Shown here: piece by piece, positions 1-9,461 of the stretch
How the letters are laid out: the number at the start of each line of letters is the position of its first letter
How positions within the stretch are numbered: the stretch's first letter is position 1
DNA from: Streptomyces hygroscopicus
GTDB lineage: Bacteria; Actinomycetota; Actinomycetes; Streptomycetales; Streptomycetaceae
Direction of reading: 5' to 3'
Length of the DNA: 64,000 nt
NCBI GenBank assembly: GCA_002021875.1
Contig: CP018627.1
Location: forward strand, 5,642,001-5,706,000
Notes under the pieces: generated by a model
Told to the model about the DNA's origin: nothing
Database searches by the model: none
The model's input: only the letters and a program-made list of their open reading frames with translations
Made by a program: the position numbers and the translations under genes

Positions 1-462
<462 letters not shown>

Positions 463-492
463 GTCTGGGCTCCTGTCGGAGGGCGGGGTGGT

Positions 493-516
493 CTCCCGGG
501 CCGGAGCGGCCGGGAG
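493..516 (-). promoter_or_regulatory. Hairpin between the leader peptide and cysO
   Basis: Inverted repeat with 7-bp arms CTCCCGG/CCGGGAG in the 93-bp spacer between the leader-peptide stop and cysO. Its place suggests it takes part in attenuation of cysO-cysM, by termination or by hiding translation signals. It has no U-tract, which is usual in Streptomyces. The role is inferred. Confidence 0.4.
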
Positions 517-555
517 GGCGTCGTCGAAGGGCGTCGGGGCGTCTCGGGCGCGCGC

Positions 556-672
556 TCAGGCGGCCACGGCGCGGCGCGGACACATCGCGCTGGCGAGCCG
601 GCACAGGTCGACGTGGAGCCGCGCCACGAGCAGCATGCCCGGCGTCTTCTCGCTCACGTCATCGAAAACCAT
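556..672 (-). CDS. Cysteine-rich leader peptide (attenuator uORF) of the cysO operon
   Basis: A 38-codon ORF translating as MVFDDVSEKTPGMLLVARLH followed by VDLCRLASAMCPRRAVAA. The C-terminal half, LHVDLCRLASAMC, is the recognisable signature of the short putative leader peptides found upstream of sulfur-assimilation operons in Streptomyces and relatives. It carries Cys codons at positions 24 and 31. Ribosome stalling at these when Cys-tRNA is scarce would be expected to control cysO-cysM. A TACGAT -10 element lies exactly 6 nt before the ATG, pointing to a leaderless transcript. An internal ATG (codon 13) is a less likely start. Confidence 0.8.
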   Translation of the reverse strand: MVFDDVSEKTPGMLLVARLHVDLCRLASAMCPRRAVAA

Positions 673-684
673 GGACTCATCGTA
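673..684 (-). promoter_or_regulatory. Leaderless promoter -10 of the cys leader peptide
   Basis: Read on the minus strand, TACGAT (679-684) is followed by six bases and then ATG. In actinobacteria a -10 (TANNNT) 6-7 nt before the start codon marks a leaderless transcript beginning at the A of ATG. I see no convincing -35. It is the only good promoter-like element between mec and cysO. Confidence 0.5.
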
Positions 685-763
685 TCGATTCCCGGTCCGG
701 GCTCCGGTAGGTCATCCCGTGATACGGACGGGTAACGACCGCGATACGAGACGCGCAGGTCAC

Positions 764-1189
764 TCAGGTGCCCGGGACGATCTCGACCTCTTCCTCGGTG
801 ACCTCGCCGTCCACGATCCGGAAGGACCGGAACTGGACGGGTCCCTCGTCATTGCCGCATTCGGCCGTGGAGACCAGGACGTAGTGGGCACCGGGCTCAT
901 TGGCGTAGGAGATATCGGTGCGGGAGGGGTATGCCTCGGTGGCGGTGTGCGAGTGGTAGATGACCACCGGCTCCTCGTCCCGGTCGTCCATCTCGCGGTA
1001 GAGCTTGAGCAGGTCACCCGAGTCGAACTCGTAGAAGGTGGGCGAGCGGGCCGCGTTCAGCATCGGGATGAACCGCTCGGCTCGGCCGCTTCCGGCCGGG
1101 CCCGCGATCACGCCGCATGCCTCGTCCGGGTGGTCCGCGCGGGCGTGCGCGACGATCTTGTCGTGGAGCGCCTGGGTGATGGTCAGCAT
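764..1189 (-). CDS. mec: Mec, JAMM/MPN+ zinc metalloprotease
   Basis: A 141-residue JAB1/MPN+ peptidase. The metal-binding JAMM signature is visible as HSHTATEAYPSRTD (His-x-His, seven residues, Ser, Asp), with the upstream Glu probably in the N-terminal DEACG region. In mycobacteria Mec releases cysteine from the CysO-cysteine adduct. Here it could also trim the Met-Leu cap of CysO. It is codirectional with the leader peptide, cysO and cysM. The ATG lies 15 bp past the permease terminator with no clear ribosome site, so it may be leaderless. Confidence 0.92.
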   Translation of the reverse strand: MLTITQALHDKIVAHARADHPDEACGVIAGPAGSGRAERFIPMLNAARSPTFYEFDSGDLLKLYREMDDRDEEPVVIYHSHTATEAYPSRTDISYANEPGAHYVLVSTAECGNDEGPVQFRSFRIVDGEVTEEEVEIVPGT

Positions 1190-1204
1190 GACAGAAGAAT
1201 AGGA

Positions 1205-1236
1205 GGCGGGCTCCGGACAGTGGTCCGGAGCCCGCC
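1205..1236 (-). terminator. Terminator after the amino-acid permease
   Basis: Perfect hairpin: 14-bp arms beginning GGCGGGCTCCGGAC, with an AGTG loop. It separates the permease gene (ending at 1270) from mec and marks mec-cysO-cysM as an independent unit. Confidence 0.85.
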
Positions 1237-1269
1237 TGCTGAGATACGGCGCCCGAAAGGCGATACGGC

Positions 1270-2682
1270 TTACTTGCGCGCGTACTCCGGCTCCGCCTCG
1301 GCGTGCGCACCCGGCTGGCCACCCTCGCGCGACTTCAGCATGAACCAGCCGATCACCAGGAACACGGCCCAGCCGGCGCCCACGTACAGACAGACCCGGG
1401 CGTCCTTGTCGTACGCGATCAGGCAGGTCACGCCGATCAGGAAGATCAGCGCCACCCAGCTGAAGACGGCGCCGCCCGGGGCCGGGAAGGACGAGGCCGG
1501 CAGCCGGCCGGAGGTCACGGCCTTGCGGTACTTGATATGGCTGATAAGGATCATCGCCCAGGCCCAGATGCCCGCGGCCGTGGACACCGAGGTGACGTAC
1601 GTGAACGCCTTCTCCGGGACGACGTAGTTGAGGATCACGCCGATGCCCATCAGCAGCGCCGAGACGGTGATGCCGATGGCCGGGGTCTTACGGGCGTTGA
1701 GCAGACCGAAGGCCTTCGGGGCCTCGTTGTTGGCGGACAGGCCGCGCAGCATCCGGCCGGTGGAGTACATCCCGGAGTTGCAGGAGGACAGCGCCGCGGT
1801 GAGCACGACGAAGTTGACGATGCCGGCCGCGAACGGGATGCCGATCTTGGAGAAGGCGTGCACGAAGGGGCTCTCGCCGGCCGAGAACTCGGTCCACTTG
1901 ACCACGGCGAGCAGCACCACCAGGGCACCGACGTAGAAGATGATGATGCGCCAGGGCAGCGTGTTGATCGCCTTGGGCAGGGTCTTCTCGGGGTCCTCGG
2001 ACTCCCCCGCGGTGACGCCGACCAGCTCGACGGCGAGGTAGGCGAACATCACACCCTGGAGGGTCATCAGGCTGTCGCCGATGCCGTTGGGGAAGACCCC
2101 GCCGTGGGACCAGAGGTTGGAGGCGGCGGCCGTGTCACCGGCGTCGGAGAAGCCGAGGGTGAGCACGCCCAGGCCGATCACGATCATGCCGATGATGGCG
2201 GTGACCTTGACCATCGAGAACCAGAACTCGACCTCACCGAAGATCTTCACCGAGATCAGGTTGACGCCGAACAGCACCACCAGGAAGACCAGGGCGCTGA
2301 CCCACTGCGGGATCGAGGGGTACCAGTAGTTGATGTAGATGGCGGCGGCCGTGAGCTCGGCCATGCCGGTCACCACCCACATCAGCCAGTACGTCCACCC
2401 CGTGACAAAGCCGAAGAACGGGCCGAGGAACTCCCGAACGTATTCCGCGAAGGACCCGGAGACCGGGCGGTAGAGGAGCAGCTCACCGAGCGCTCTCATG
2501 ATGAAGAAGATGACCACGCCCGCGAGGGCGTACATCAGGATGATGCTCGGGCCGGCCTTGGCGATGTTCGCTCCGGCGCCCATGAACAGGCCGACGCCGA
2601 TGGCGCCACCGATTGCGATCATCTGTACCTGGCGACTGCCCAGGCCGCGCTCATAGCCCTCTTCAGGAGCCGCTGAGGTCAT
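1270..2682 (-). CDS. Amino-acid permease (APC superfamily, AAT family)
   Basis: A 470-residue cytoplasmic-membrane transporter with about 12 hydrophobic segments and the family's opening signature after a short polar N-terminus (RQVQMIAIGGAIGVGLFMGAG). TM1 and the following GP/E-containing segments match proton-coupled amino-acid permeases of the GabP/AnsP/CycA type. The substrate cannot be read from sequence. It is transcribed alone: a strong hairpin follows and 212 bp of AT-richer promoter DNA precede it. Confidence 0.9.
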   Translation of the reverse strand: MTSAAPEEGYERGLGSRQVQMIAIGGAIGVGLFMGAGANIAKAGPSIILMYALAGVVIFFIMRALGELLLYRPVSGSFAEYVREFLGPFFGFVTGWTYWLMWVVTGMAELTAAAIYINYWYPSIPQWVSALVFLVVLFGVNLISVKIFGEVEFWFSMVKVTAIIGMIVIGLGVLTLGFSDAGDTAAASNLWSHGGVFPNGIGDSLMTLQGVMFAYLAVELVGVTAGESEDPEKTLPKAINTLPWRIIIFYVGALVVLLAVVKWTEFSAGESPFVHAFSKIGIPFAAGIVNFVVLTAALSSCNSGMYSTGRMLRGLSANNEAPKAFGLLNARKTPAIGITVSALLMGIGVILNYVVPEKAFTYVTSVSTAAGIWAWAMILISHIKYRKAVTSGRLPASSFPAPGGAVFSWVALIFLIGVTCLIAYDKDARVCLYVGAGWAVFLVIGWFMLKSREGGQPGAHAEAEPEYARK

Positions 2683-2894
2683 ATTGCTGCGCCTTTCTCC
2701 CTGTGGCGGCTGGCTGGCGATCGTGAAGATTTACCACGACCGCAACGCCGATCGACTGAGCCGCGTGTGGTGCACGCCACAGGGAGAAGCGGACAAACGT
2801 TATGTCGCGCAATAAAGTTCACAACCGCAGTGATGCGATCGTTATCCGGAGTTGAGCATCCTCTAAACGAACACTCAGTAATCGCCGGAGGGAG

Positions 2895-3506
2895 TTATTC
2901 CGGCATCAGGGTCTCGACGAGGGTCTCCTGCAGCCCGCCGAGCCAGAAGTACGCCATCACCATCGGCTTGCGCGGATCGGAGTCCGGCAGCCGCAGCAGG
3001 TCACCGCCGTCGTCCTCGTCGGTGACCTCCAGCCGGGTCCCGATGGCCAGCCGCAGGTCGTTCAGGGCGGTCAGCCAGTGCCGGGCCTTCTCCGGCGCCA
3101 GCTCCAGCACACCCGGGGCCCCGGCGGACGCCCCGGAGGCCAGCGAGTCCAGGTCGCGCACGATCGTCAGGGCGTCGTCGCGCTTGCGCGCCCGCAGGTC
3201 GTTCTCGGTGAAGCGGCGGAACTCCGCGGACGCCTCCCGCGCCTCCCTCTCCTCCCGCGGCCCCAGCTCCTGGTCCGGGGCGCAGTAGGCGTCCGGGAAC
3301 AGCCGGGCCAGCGCGGGATCGGCCGGCGGCTTGCTGGGGCCGTCGGCGAAGAGCGCGTCCAGGGGGTCACCGCCCTCGGCGGGCTGGTCGCCCGGGCCGA
3401 TCAGCTCGGCGAGCTGCATGGCCAGGCTGCGCAGAATGGAGATCTCGACCTCGTCCAGCGCGAGGGCGGCGCCGCCGCCGGGCAGCGGCTCGAAGCGTCC
3501 CGACAT
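2895..3506 (-). CDS. DUF2017 family protein
   Basis: A 203-residue cytoplasmic protein of unknown function that in actinobacteria follows clpS. I chose the start [11 protein letters not shown] at 3506 because its ATG overlaps the clpS stop by one base (TGATG), rather than the longer frame starting at 3533. The acidic, Ala-rich sequence has no visible catalytic motif. Coupling to clpS suggests a role linked to the Clp protease adaptor, but this is inference from gene order only. Confidence 0.85.
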   Translation of the reverse strand: MSGRFEPLPGGGAALALDEVEISILRSLAMQLAELIGPGDQPAEGGDPLDALFADGPSKPPADPALARLFPDAYCAPDQELGPREEREAREASAEFRRFTENDLRARKRDDALTIVRDLDSLASGASAGAPGVLELAPEKARHWLTALNDLRLAIGTRLEVTDEDDGGDLLRLPDSDPRKPMVMAYFWLGGLQETLVETLMPE

Positions 3507-3817
3507 CAGCGCTCCTGCTGGAGGGTTGCCCACAGGCCGTAGCCGTGCATCGCCTGCACGTCGCGCTCCATCTCCTCGCGGCTGCCGCTCGAGACGATCG
3601 CGCGGCCTTTGTGGTGGACGTCGAGCATCAAACGGTGCGCCTTGTCCTTGGAATAGCCGAAATAGCTCTGGAAGACGTAGGTCACATAGCTCATGAGATT
3701 GACGGGGTCGTTGTGCACCACCGTCACCCAGGGAACGTCGGGCTCGGGCACCGACATCGGTGCTTCACGGGTTTCGGGACGTTCGATCTCCACGGGCGTG
3801 ACACTCACACGTCCCAT
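3506..3817 (-). CDS. clpS: ATP-dependent Clp protease adaptor ClpS
   Basis: About 103 residues. The core [20 protein letters not shown], followed by a helix with His residues (DVHHKGRA), is diagnostic of ClpS, which delivers N-degron substrates to ClpAP/ClpCP. The start at 3817 ([14 protein letters not shown]) keeps the usual short flexible N-terminal tail; the open frame runs on to 3949 but that would overlap the pncB promoter and start. It lies divergent from pncB and is coupled to the DUF2017 gene. Confidence 0.93.
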   Translation of the reverse strand: MGRVSVTPVEIERPETREAPMSVPEPDVPWVTVVHNDPVNLMSYVTYVFQSYFGYSKDKAHRLMLDVHHKGRAIVSSGSREEMERDVQAMHGYGLWATLQQER

Positions 3818-3860
3818 GCTGCCACCCGGCACTGTCCGTCGCATAAACCGGCACCCAGAT

Positions 3861-3877
3861 CTCGTCAGTCTGACGAG
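3861..3877. promoter_or_regulatory. Palindromic operator between clpS and pncB
   Basis: Perfect 8-bp inverted repeat, CTCGTCAG and CTGACGAG, separated by one base. It lies just upstream of a possible -10 (TAGCAT, 3887-3892) that is 8 nt before the pncB ATG. The placement fits a repressor site for NAD salvage genes. The regulator is unknown. Confidence 0.5.
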
Positions 3878-3900
3878 TACGGGAGGTAGCATCGTCAACC

Positions 3901-5235
3901 ATGGACACTGCGGACTTGGGACTGCCGGTGGACGTGCCGTCGACCGCACTCTTCACCGACCGGTACGAACTCACCATGCTGCAGGCCGCGCTGCGGGCGG
4001 GCACCGCCGACCGCCGCTCGGTCTTCGAGGTATTCACCAGGCGCCTCCCCGAGGGCCGCCGCTACGGTGTCGTCGCGGGCACCGGGCGGGTGCTGGACGC
4101 CGTCGAGAACTTCCGCTTCGACAGCGACGTCCTGGACTTCCTCGCCCAGCAGCGGATCGTGGACGAGCCGACGCTCACCTGGCTCGCCGACTACCGCTTC
4201 CGCGGCGACATCTGGGGCTACCCCGAGGGCGAGGTCTACTTCCCCGGCTCGCCGATCATGCGGGTGGAGGGCACCTTCGCCGAGGCGGTGCTGCTGGAGA
4301 CGGTCATCCTCTCCATCTTCAACCACGACTCCGCGGTGGCCGCCGCCGCGTCCCGGATGTCCACCGCCGCCGGTGGCCGGCCGCTCATCGAGATGGGTGC
4401 CCGCCGCACCCATGAGCTGGCCGCCGTCGCCGCCGCCCGCGCCGCCTACGTCGGCGGCTTCGCCACCACCTCCGACCTCGCGGCCGGATTCCGCTACAAC
4501 ATCCCCACCGTGGGCACCAGCGCCCACGCCTTCACCCTGCTGCACGACAGCGAGCGGGACGCCTTCACGGCGCAGGTCCAGGCGCACGGCAGCGGCACCA
4601 CCCTGCTCGTGGACACCTATGACGTCGCCGAGGCGGTGCGCACCGCCGTGGAGGTGGCCGGCAAGGATCTGGGCGCCGTAAGGATCGACTCCGGCGATCT
4701 GCTGCTGCTCGCCCACCGGGTGCGCCAGCAGCTCGACGAGCTGGGCGCCAAGAACACCAGGATCACGGTGACCAGCGATCTCGACGAATACGCGATCGCC
4801 TCGCTGGCCGCGGCTCCCGTGGACGCGTACGGGGTCGGCACCCAGCTCGTCACCGGCAGCGGCCACCCCACCTGCTCGATGGTCTACAAGCTGGTCGCGC
4901 GAGCCGGTTCGGACACCCCGGACGCACCGCTGCTGCCGGTGGCCAAGAAGTCCATGGGCGCGAAGTCCTCGGTGGGCGGCCGCAAATGGGCGGCGCGGCG
5001 GGTGGACGAGCACGGTGTGGCCGAGGCCGAGGTGGTCGGCACCGGTGCGGTCCCCGAGGAGCTGGCGGGCCATCAGCTGCTGGTGGAGCTGGTGCGCGGC
5101 GGCGAGATCGTGGCCCGGGAGCCGCTGGACGCGGCGCGGGACCGGCATATAGCGGCCCGGGCCGGGCTGCCGCTGTCGGCGACCCAGCTCTCGCGCGGGG
5201 AGCCGGTCCTGCCCACCGAGTACCTGCCGGCCTGA
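3901..5235 (+). CDS. pncB: Nicotinate phosphoribosyltransferase
   Basis: Converts nicotinate and PRPP to nicotinate mononucleotide in the Preiss-Handler NAD salvage path. The 444 residues match the family length. Landmarks are [11 protein letters not shown] near the N-terminus and GTSAHAF in the middle, which holds the His phosphorylated in the ATP-coupled cycle. VRIDSGDL and the TSDLDEYAI segment are phosphoribosyl-binding strands. It is followed 71 bp later by pncA, which supplies its substrate. Confidence 0.95.
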   Translation: MDTADLGLPVDVPSTALFTDRYELTMLQAALRAGTADRRSVFEVFTRRLPEGRRYGVVAGTGRVLDAVENFRFDSDVLDFLAQQRIVDEPTLTWLADYRFRGDIWGYPEGEVYFPGSPIMRVEGTFAEAVLLETVILSIFNHDSAVAAAASRMSTAAGGRPLIEMGARRTHELAAVAAARAAYVGGFATTSDLAAGFRYNIPTVGTSAHAFTLLHDSERDAFTAQVQAHGSGTTLLVDTYDVAEAVRTAVEVAGKDLGAVRIDSGDLLLLAHRVRQQLDELGAKNTRITVTSDLDEYAIASLAAAPVDAYGVGTQLVTGSGHPTCSMVYKLVARAGSDTPDAPLLPVAKKSMGAKSSVGGRKWAARRVDEHGVAEAEVVGTGAVPEELAGHQLLVELVRGGEIVAREPLDAARDRHIAARAGLPLSATQLSRGEPVLPTEYLPA

Positions 5236-5306
5236 GGCGCGTCATGAGGGGGAACGCGGGGCATGCCCACTGCCGCAATCGACGCGGAGTGTCTACCCTC
5301 GGTGAC

Positions 5307-5891
5307 ATGCACCGGGCACTGATCGTCGTCGACATCCAGAACGACTTCTGCGAGGGCGGAAGCCTCGCGGTGACGGGGGGCGCGGATGTCGCCGCCGCGA
5401 TCACCGATCTGATCGGGGAGGCGACGCCCGGTTACCGCCATATCGTCGCCACGCGTGATCACCACATCGCCCCGGGCGATCACTTCTCGGACAACCCGGA
5501 CTACGAGCACACCTGGCCGGTGCACTGCGTCGCGGGCACCGAGGGTGTCGGGTTCCACCCGAACTTCGCGCCCGCCGTCGGCTCCGGCGCGATCGAGGCG
5601 GTCTTCGACAAGGGCGCGTACAAGGCGGCGTACAGCGGTTTCGAGGGTATCGACGAGCACGGCACCTCGCTCGCCCAGTGGCTGCGCGAGCGGGAGGTGA
5701 CCGAGGTGGACGTGGTGGGCATCGCCACCGACCACTGCGTCCGGGCCACCGCGCTGGACGCGCGCCGCGAGGGGTTCGCCACGCATGTCCTGCTGGACCT
5801 GACCGCGGGCGTCTCCCCGGACACGACCGAGCGCGCCCTGGGCGAGCTGCGGGCGGCCGGGGTCGAGCTCAGCGGCAAGCCGGTCGTCTGA
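5307..5891 (+). CDS. pncA: Nicotinamidase
   Basis: A 194-residue isochorismatase-fold amidase that hydrolyses nicotinamide to nicotinate, feeding pncB just upstream. The catalytic triad is readable: Asp in VVDIQNDFCEGG, Lys in FDKGAYKAAYSGF, Cys in ATDHCVRATALDA. The metal-site His residues sit in the ATRDHH segment. The ATG at 5307 (MHRALIVVDIQ) is preferred over the longer in-frame extension, which is a shadow of the pncB end. Confidence 0.95.
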   Translation: MHRALIVVDIQNDFCEGGSLAVTGGADVAAAITDLIGEATPGYRHIVATRDHHIAPGDHFSDNPDYEHTWPVHCVAGTEGVGFHPNFAPAVGSGAIEAVFDKGAYKAAYSGFEGIDEHGTSLAQWLREREVTEVDVVGIATDHCVRATALDARREGFATHVLLDLTAGVSPDTTERALGELRAAGVELSGKPVV

Positions 5892-5898
5892 GGGCGCC

Positions 5899-5919
5899 GG
5901 AGGCGCTCTGGGCGCCTCC
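5899..5919 (+). terminator. Terminator after pncA
   Basis: Hairpin with 8-bp arms GGAGGCGC/GCGCCTCC and a 5-nt loop, 8 bp past the pncA stop. Beyond it (5990-6045) is an 18-bp direct repeat, gcgttacgaggccggggc, present twice. Confidence 0.6.
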
Positions 5920-6026
5920 CAGCCGCCCTGGCGGCCCCTGCGGCCGCCCTCCGGGCCCCGGCGCCACGAGGGGCCCGATGCTACGAGGAGCCGGCGTTAC
6001 GAGGCCGGGGCCGAGGTGCCCCGGCG

Positions 6027-6341
6027 TTACGAGGCCGGGGCAGGCGGTCTGAGCAGAGCGGCGATCGGATGCCAGAGCTCCCCTCCCCGGTCCGGCGCGG
6101 TGCGCCAGACCAGCCCGTCGGGATGGTGCAGCACCGCCGTCACCTCGTCGGGTGTCGGCGGGGCCATATTGCCGCGCAGGTAGACGGCGCGAAGCCCGAG
6201 ATTGCGCAGCCTGGTCAGGGCGCGCTGGCGGTTCATGGCGTGTACCAGGACGCGGACGCCGCCCTCGCCCAGCGGGCTCGGCAGCGTCAGTGCGACCACC
6301 ACGCTGCCGCCGGGCAGCTTGGTGAATCCTCCGTTGGCCAT
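6027..6341 (-). CDS. Small hypothetical protein
   Basis: A 104-residue protein that I do not recognise. It starts MANGGFTKLPGGSVVVALTL and contains a basic stretch (AMNRQRALTRLRNLGLRAVY), with no signal peptide or membrane segment. It sits between the pncA terminator and the terminator of the secreted M6 protease, in the same direction as the protease. Codon third-position bias is strongly GC, and the frame is uninterrupted between regulatory signals, which supports a real gene. Its function is unknown. Confidence 0.55.
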   Translation of the reverse strand: MANGGFTKLPGGSVVVALTLPSPLGEGGVRVLVHAMNRQRALTRLRNLGLRAVYLRGNMAPPTPDEVTAVLHHPDGLVWRTAPDRGGELWHPIAALLRPPAPAS

Positions 6342-6407
6342 TGCGGGTCATGTCCCCCGTGAGACGTCGTGTCAACAAGTTGGTCGTAGGGGCATCTAAA
6401 CGCGAAC

Positions 6408-6435
6408 GGCCGCCGCCCGCTAGGGGGCGACGGCC
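6408..6435 (-). terminator. Terminator after the M6 protease
   Basis: Hairpin with 11-bp arms (GGCCGCCGCCC / GGGCGACGGCC, one mismatch) and a 6-nt loop, 40 bp past the protease stop. Confidence 0.7.
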
Positions 6436-6474
6436 TCTGCCGCTCTGACCTGCGATAACGCAGACGGTGTGGAT

Positions 6475-8862
6475 CTAGGAGGCGGACGGTCCGACCTGGA
6501 CGGTCATCGTCGAGCCGCCCGGGAGCTCCTTGAGGATCTTGACCCGGGTGTTGGTGTCAGCAATCTTCACACTGCCGGTCGGATTGCCCTTGTCCCAGTA
6601 CGTCCCCTTGTGGTCATCGAAGACCGGGATGCCCGGCTTCGGCTTCACCTTGGCGGCCTTACCGTCGTTGTGCAGCGTGAAGCCGTCCGACGGGAACCGG
6701 CTGAAGGGCGAGTCGTACGCCTGGATCCGGTTGCGCATCAGCGTGCCGTCGGCCCACTTCTCGGGGGTGGCGTGCGCGTCGATCGGCAGGATCAGACCGC
6801 TGCCCGGGTGGACGCCGACGTTGTTGTCCGGCTGCGAGGTGTCCCACTGCCAGATCAGCAGGCCGTTCTGGTACGGGAAGTGCTCGACCCAGTCGGGCCG
6901 GGTGGAGGCCCAGCCGAAGTTGTACGGACCGGTCTTCAGGGTGGTGTCGTACGACACGTACTGGCGGTTCTCGGCGATGTAGTACTGCGGGTAGTCCTTG
7001 CTGAAGGACGCGCCGATGCGCGAGAAGCCGTTCGCGGTCCAGCCGTTGTCATCGCCCTCGGCGCCGTCGCTGAAGACCGGGGTGCCATCGGCGGTCAGGG
7101 TGATCGCGTCGGCCGCGAAGCCCTTCTGCGCCACACCGCCGTCGGTCTGGTAGCGGAAGCGGAGCTCGATCTTCTTGCCCGCGTAGGCGTCCAGCGGGAA
7201 GGAGAGCTTCTTGTACGCCCCGGCGGTGCCGGTCAGCGCGGGCTTGTCACCGGCGTCGCGCGGGATGGCCTTGCCGTCCGCCGTACCGTCGATCGGCGTC
7301 CAGTTGGCGCCGCCGTCGGTGGAGACCTCGGTGTAGAGGTAGTCGAAGTTCTCCTCGATGTCCCACCAGCCCTGGAGGTCCAGGCTGGCCTTGGACTTAC
7401 CGGTGAGGTCCACGGACCGGGTCAGGGTGTTCTTCAGGTCGTCCCCCATCCCGCTCCACCACTGCTTGGTGCCCTCGGCGGGGGCGACCACCTCGGTGGT
7501 GACGGGCTTGGCGGGCAACTCGACGACCAGCGCCTGCTTGTTCTTGGTGTTGTACTCCGCGACCCCGAGCGTGTGGGTCGACTTCTTCCCGGCCTTGGCC
7601 GTGGCGTAGTTCAGCCACCCGAGCTGCAGCTTGTCCCAGGCGTTCATATCGCCGGGCAGATCGCCGATGGCGTCCTTACCGGTGCCGAGCCAGGATCCGG
7701 CGGACATCAGCGACCAGTAGGCGACGGACGACTCCCCCTTACCTGTGGTGTCGTACTCGTCCGGCAGGCCCAGGTCATGGCCGTACTCATGGGCGAAGAC
7801 GCCGAGGCCGCCGTTCTCCGGCTGCATCGTGTAGTCGCCGACCCAGATGCCGGTGTCGCCGATCTGCGTACCGCCCGACTTGTTCTCGCCCGGGCCGGTG
7901 TTGCCCGCGTCGGTGCCGTACGCGTACCAGCGGTGCGCCCAGATCGCGTTCTCGCCCTCGGCCCCGCCGCCCGCGGACTCGTCCTCACCGGCGTGGACGA
8001 TCTGGAAGTGGTCGATGTAGCCGTCGGGCTCGTTGAAGTTGCCGTCGGCGTCGTAGTCGTAGCGGTCCCACTGGTCGTACTTGGCCAGGTCCGCCTTGAT
8101 CTGCGCGTCGGTGCGGCCGGCCGCCTTCTGGTCCTTGGCCCACTGGTTGACGCCGTCGCGGATCAGGTCCCAGGCGTTGGCGCAGTTGGTGTCACCGCAG
8201 TAGTTGGAGCCGTACCGGGCCTCGTTCCAGTCGACCTTGACCCAGTCGGAGACCTCGCCGTCCACGGAGTAGCGGCCCGAGGACTGCTTCTCGTAGTACT
8301 TCTTCAGGGACTCCTTCTTCTTGTCCTTGGAGAAGTAGAGGTCCTGGAAGTGCTCGCGGTTGTAGTCCTTCTGCCAGGCCGTGCTGTTGTCGTCGGCGCG
8401 GTCCGGCTCGGCGATGGTGTTGTGCGCCGGGCCGGGCTCGCCGCCGTACTTCTTCACCGGCGGCTCGGGGCCGTCACCGTCCGGGTCGTACATGGTGGTG
8501 TCGTCCACCTTGTCGCCGAACTCGACCAGGATGGTGAAGATCTTGTCGGTCTTCTCCCGGGCCAGCTCGACGTACTTGCCCTTGCCGAGCTTCACCACCT
8601 TCGACGCCCCGCGCGTGGTCGCCTTGGTGTCGCCGGAGATGACCTGACGCAGCGCCTCCTGGCGCTGCGCCTCCTGCTGCTTGCTGTACGGGCCCTCGAG
8701 ATCGTGCTGGACATCCGTCTTCGCGGGCGCCGGATCATGGCGCTCAACACGCGTAGACGGCGCGTCCGCCTGAGCCATGCCAGTCGAGAGTGCCGCCGCG
8801 CCGAGCGCGGCCACCACGGTGGCTATGGCGGCCGATCTGGCCGTTCTCCGTTGGCTGTTCAC
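6475..8862 (-). CDS. Secreted M6 metalloprotease, immune inhibitor A type
   Basis: A 795-residue exported zinc protease. A Sec signal peptide (MNSQRRTARSAAIATVVAAL, then an Ala-rich stretch ending AQADA) precedes a pro-region, and the catalytic domain carries AHEYGHDLGLPDEYD (HExxH plus third ligand) near residues 353-367. The C-terminal half has the beta-rich, carbohydrate-binding-like part usual in InhA proteins. There are many Asp-rich, probably Ca-binding stretches (YDPDGDGPEP, DYDADGNFNEPDG). It is monocistronic, with a hairpin after it. The probable role is extracellular protein degradation. Confidence 0.95.
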   Translation of the reverse strand: MNSQRRTARSAAIATVVAALGAAALSTGMAQADAPSTRVERHDPAPAKTDVQHDLEGPYSKQQEAQRQEALRQVISGDTKATTRGASKVVKLGKGKYVELAREKTDKIFTILVEFGDKVDDTTMYDPDGDGPEPPVKKYGGEPGPAHNTIAEPDRADDNSTAWQKDYNREHFQDLYFSKDKKKESLKKYYEKQSSGRYSVDGEVSDWVKVDWNEARYGSNYCGDTNCANAWDLIRDGVNQWAKDQKAAGRTDAQIKADLAKYDQWDRYDYDADGNFNEPDGYIDHFQIVHAGEDESAGGGAEGENAIWAHRWYAYGTDAGNTGPGENKSGGTQIGDTGIWVGDYTMQPENGGLGVFAHEYGHDLGLPDEYDTTGKGESSVAYWSLMSAGSWLGTGKDAIGDLPGDMNAWDKLQLGWLNYATAKAGKKSTHTLGVAEYNTKNKQALVVELPAKPVTTEVVAPAEGTKQWWSGMGDDLKNTLTRSVDLTGKSKASLDLQGWWDIEENFDYLYTEVSTDGGANWTPIDGTADGKAIPRDAGDKPALTGTAGAYKKLSFPLDAYAGKKIELRFRYQTDGGVAQKGFAADAITLTADGTPVFSDGAEGDDNGWTANGFSRIGASFSKDYPQYYIAENRQYVSYDTTLKTGPYNFGWASTRPDWVEHFPYQNGLLIWQWDTSQPDNNVGVHPGSGLILPIDAHATPEKWADGTLMRNRIQAYDSPFSRFPSDGFTLHNDGKAAKVKPKPGIPVFDDHKGTYWDKGNPTGSVKIADTNTRVKILKELPGGSTMTVQVGPSAS

Positions 8863-9179
8863 TCGCTCAGTCCTCCCCTTTCACACCGGTGCCGGACATT
8901 TGACCGGAGTGGCAGGAGAAAAGACAGACCTTGACTTGGGCTGATGGGGCAAGTACGTTCTGCGATCCCGGCGTTCCGGTTAACGGACAGCAACGGGCGC
9001 GCCGTGCGCGCCGGTTGGAACAGCCGATGATTCCGTGCGCCCCCTGTGCAACGGCGCCGTGGGTGAGGTCACGCTTACTTCCGTTCCCCCTCGGGCATTC
9101 ACCACCGTAGAGTCAAGCTGACGGTCACATCAGCCTGACCCATGCCCCCTGCATATCGCCCTTGAGGACGGATACCGCC
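8863..9179. other. Intergenic region with divergent promoters
   Basis: 317 bp between the divergent M6 protease gene and the small membrane-protein gene. It includes the protease ribosome site (aggggaggac, read on the minus strand) and AT-richer DNA at 8925-8945 and 9085-9125. I see no ORF or repeat here. Confidence 0.5.
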
Positions 9180-9461
9180 ATGCCGCGTCCGACTCCTGCA
9201 CAGCTTGCCTATGGTTCGGCCACCGTCGTTCTTTCGACCTTCGCCATGCTGCTGCTGTCCCAGACCCAATCGGGACTCGGTATCGCGGTGGTCACCGTGG
9301 TCGGGCTCGCGTCCGGGCTCCTCGTCGCCGTCACCGTGCCGGTGGCCCGGGCGTCCCGCCCCAGCCGCACCGTCCGCACCAGCAGCCCCGCGGCTGGGTC
9401 CGGACCGGCCGACTCGGCGGGGGCGCGCACCCGGGCGCACGCCGACTCAATGCGCGGCTGA
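9180..9461 (+). CDS. Small membrane protein, hypothetical
   Basis: About 93 residues starting MPRPTPAQLAYGSATVV, with two hydrophobic helices (roughly residues 9-27 and 33-55) and a hydrophilic Ser/Ala/Arg tail. It looks like an inner-membrane hairpin protein with a cytosolic tail. The start at 9180 follows a GGACGG-like ribosome site; the frame opens at 9162. It converges with, and overlaps by 15 bp, the first RDD gene on the other strand. No function can be assigned. Confidence 0.6.
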   Translation: MPRPTPAQLAYGSATVVLSTFAMLLLSQTQSGLGIAVVTVVGLASGLLVAVTVPVARASRPSRTVRTSSPAAGSGPADSAGARTRAHADSMRG

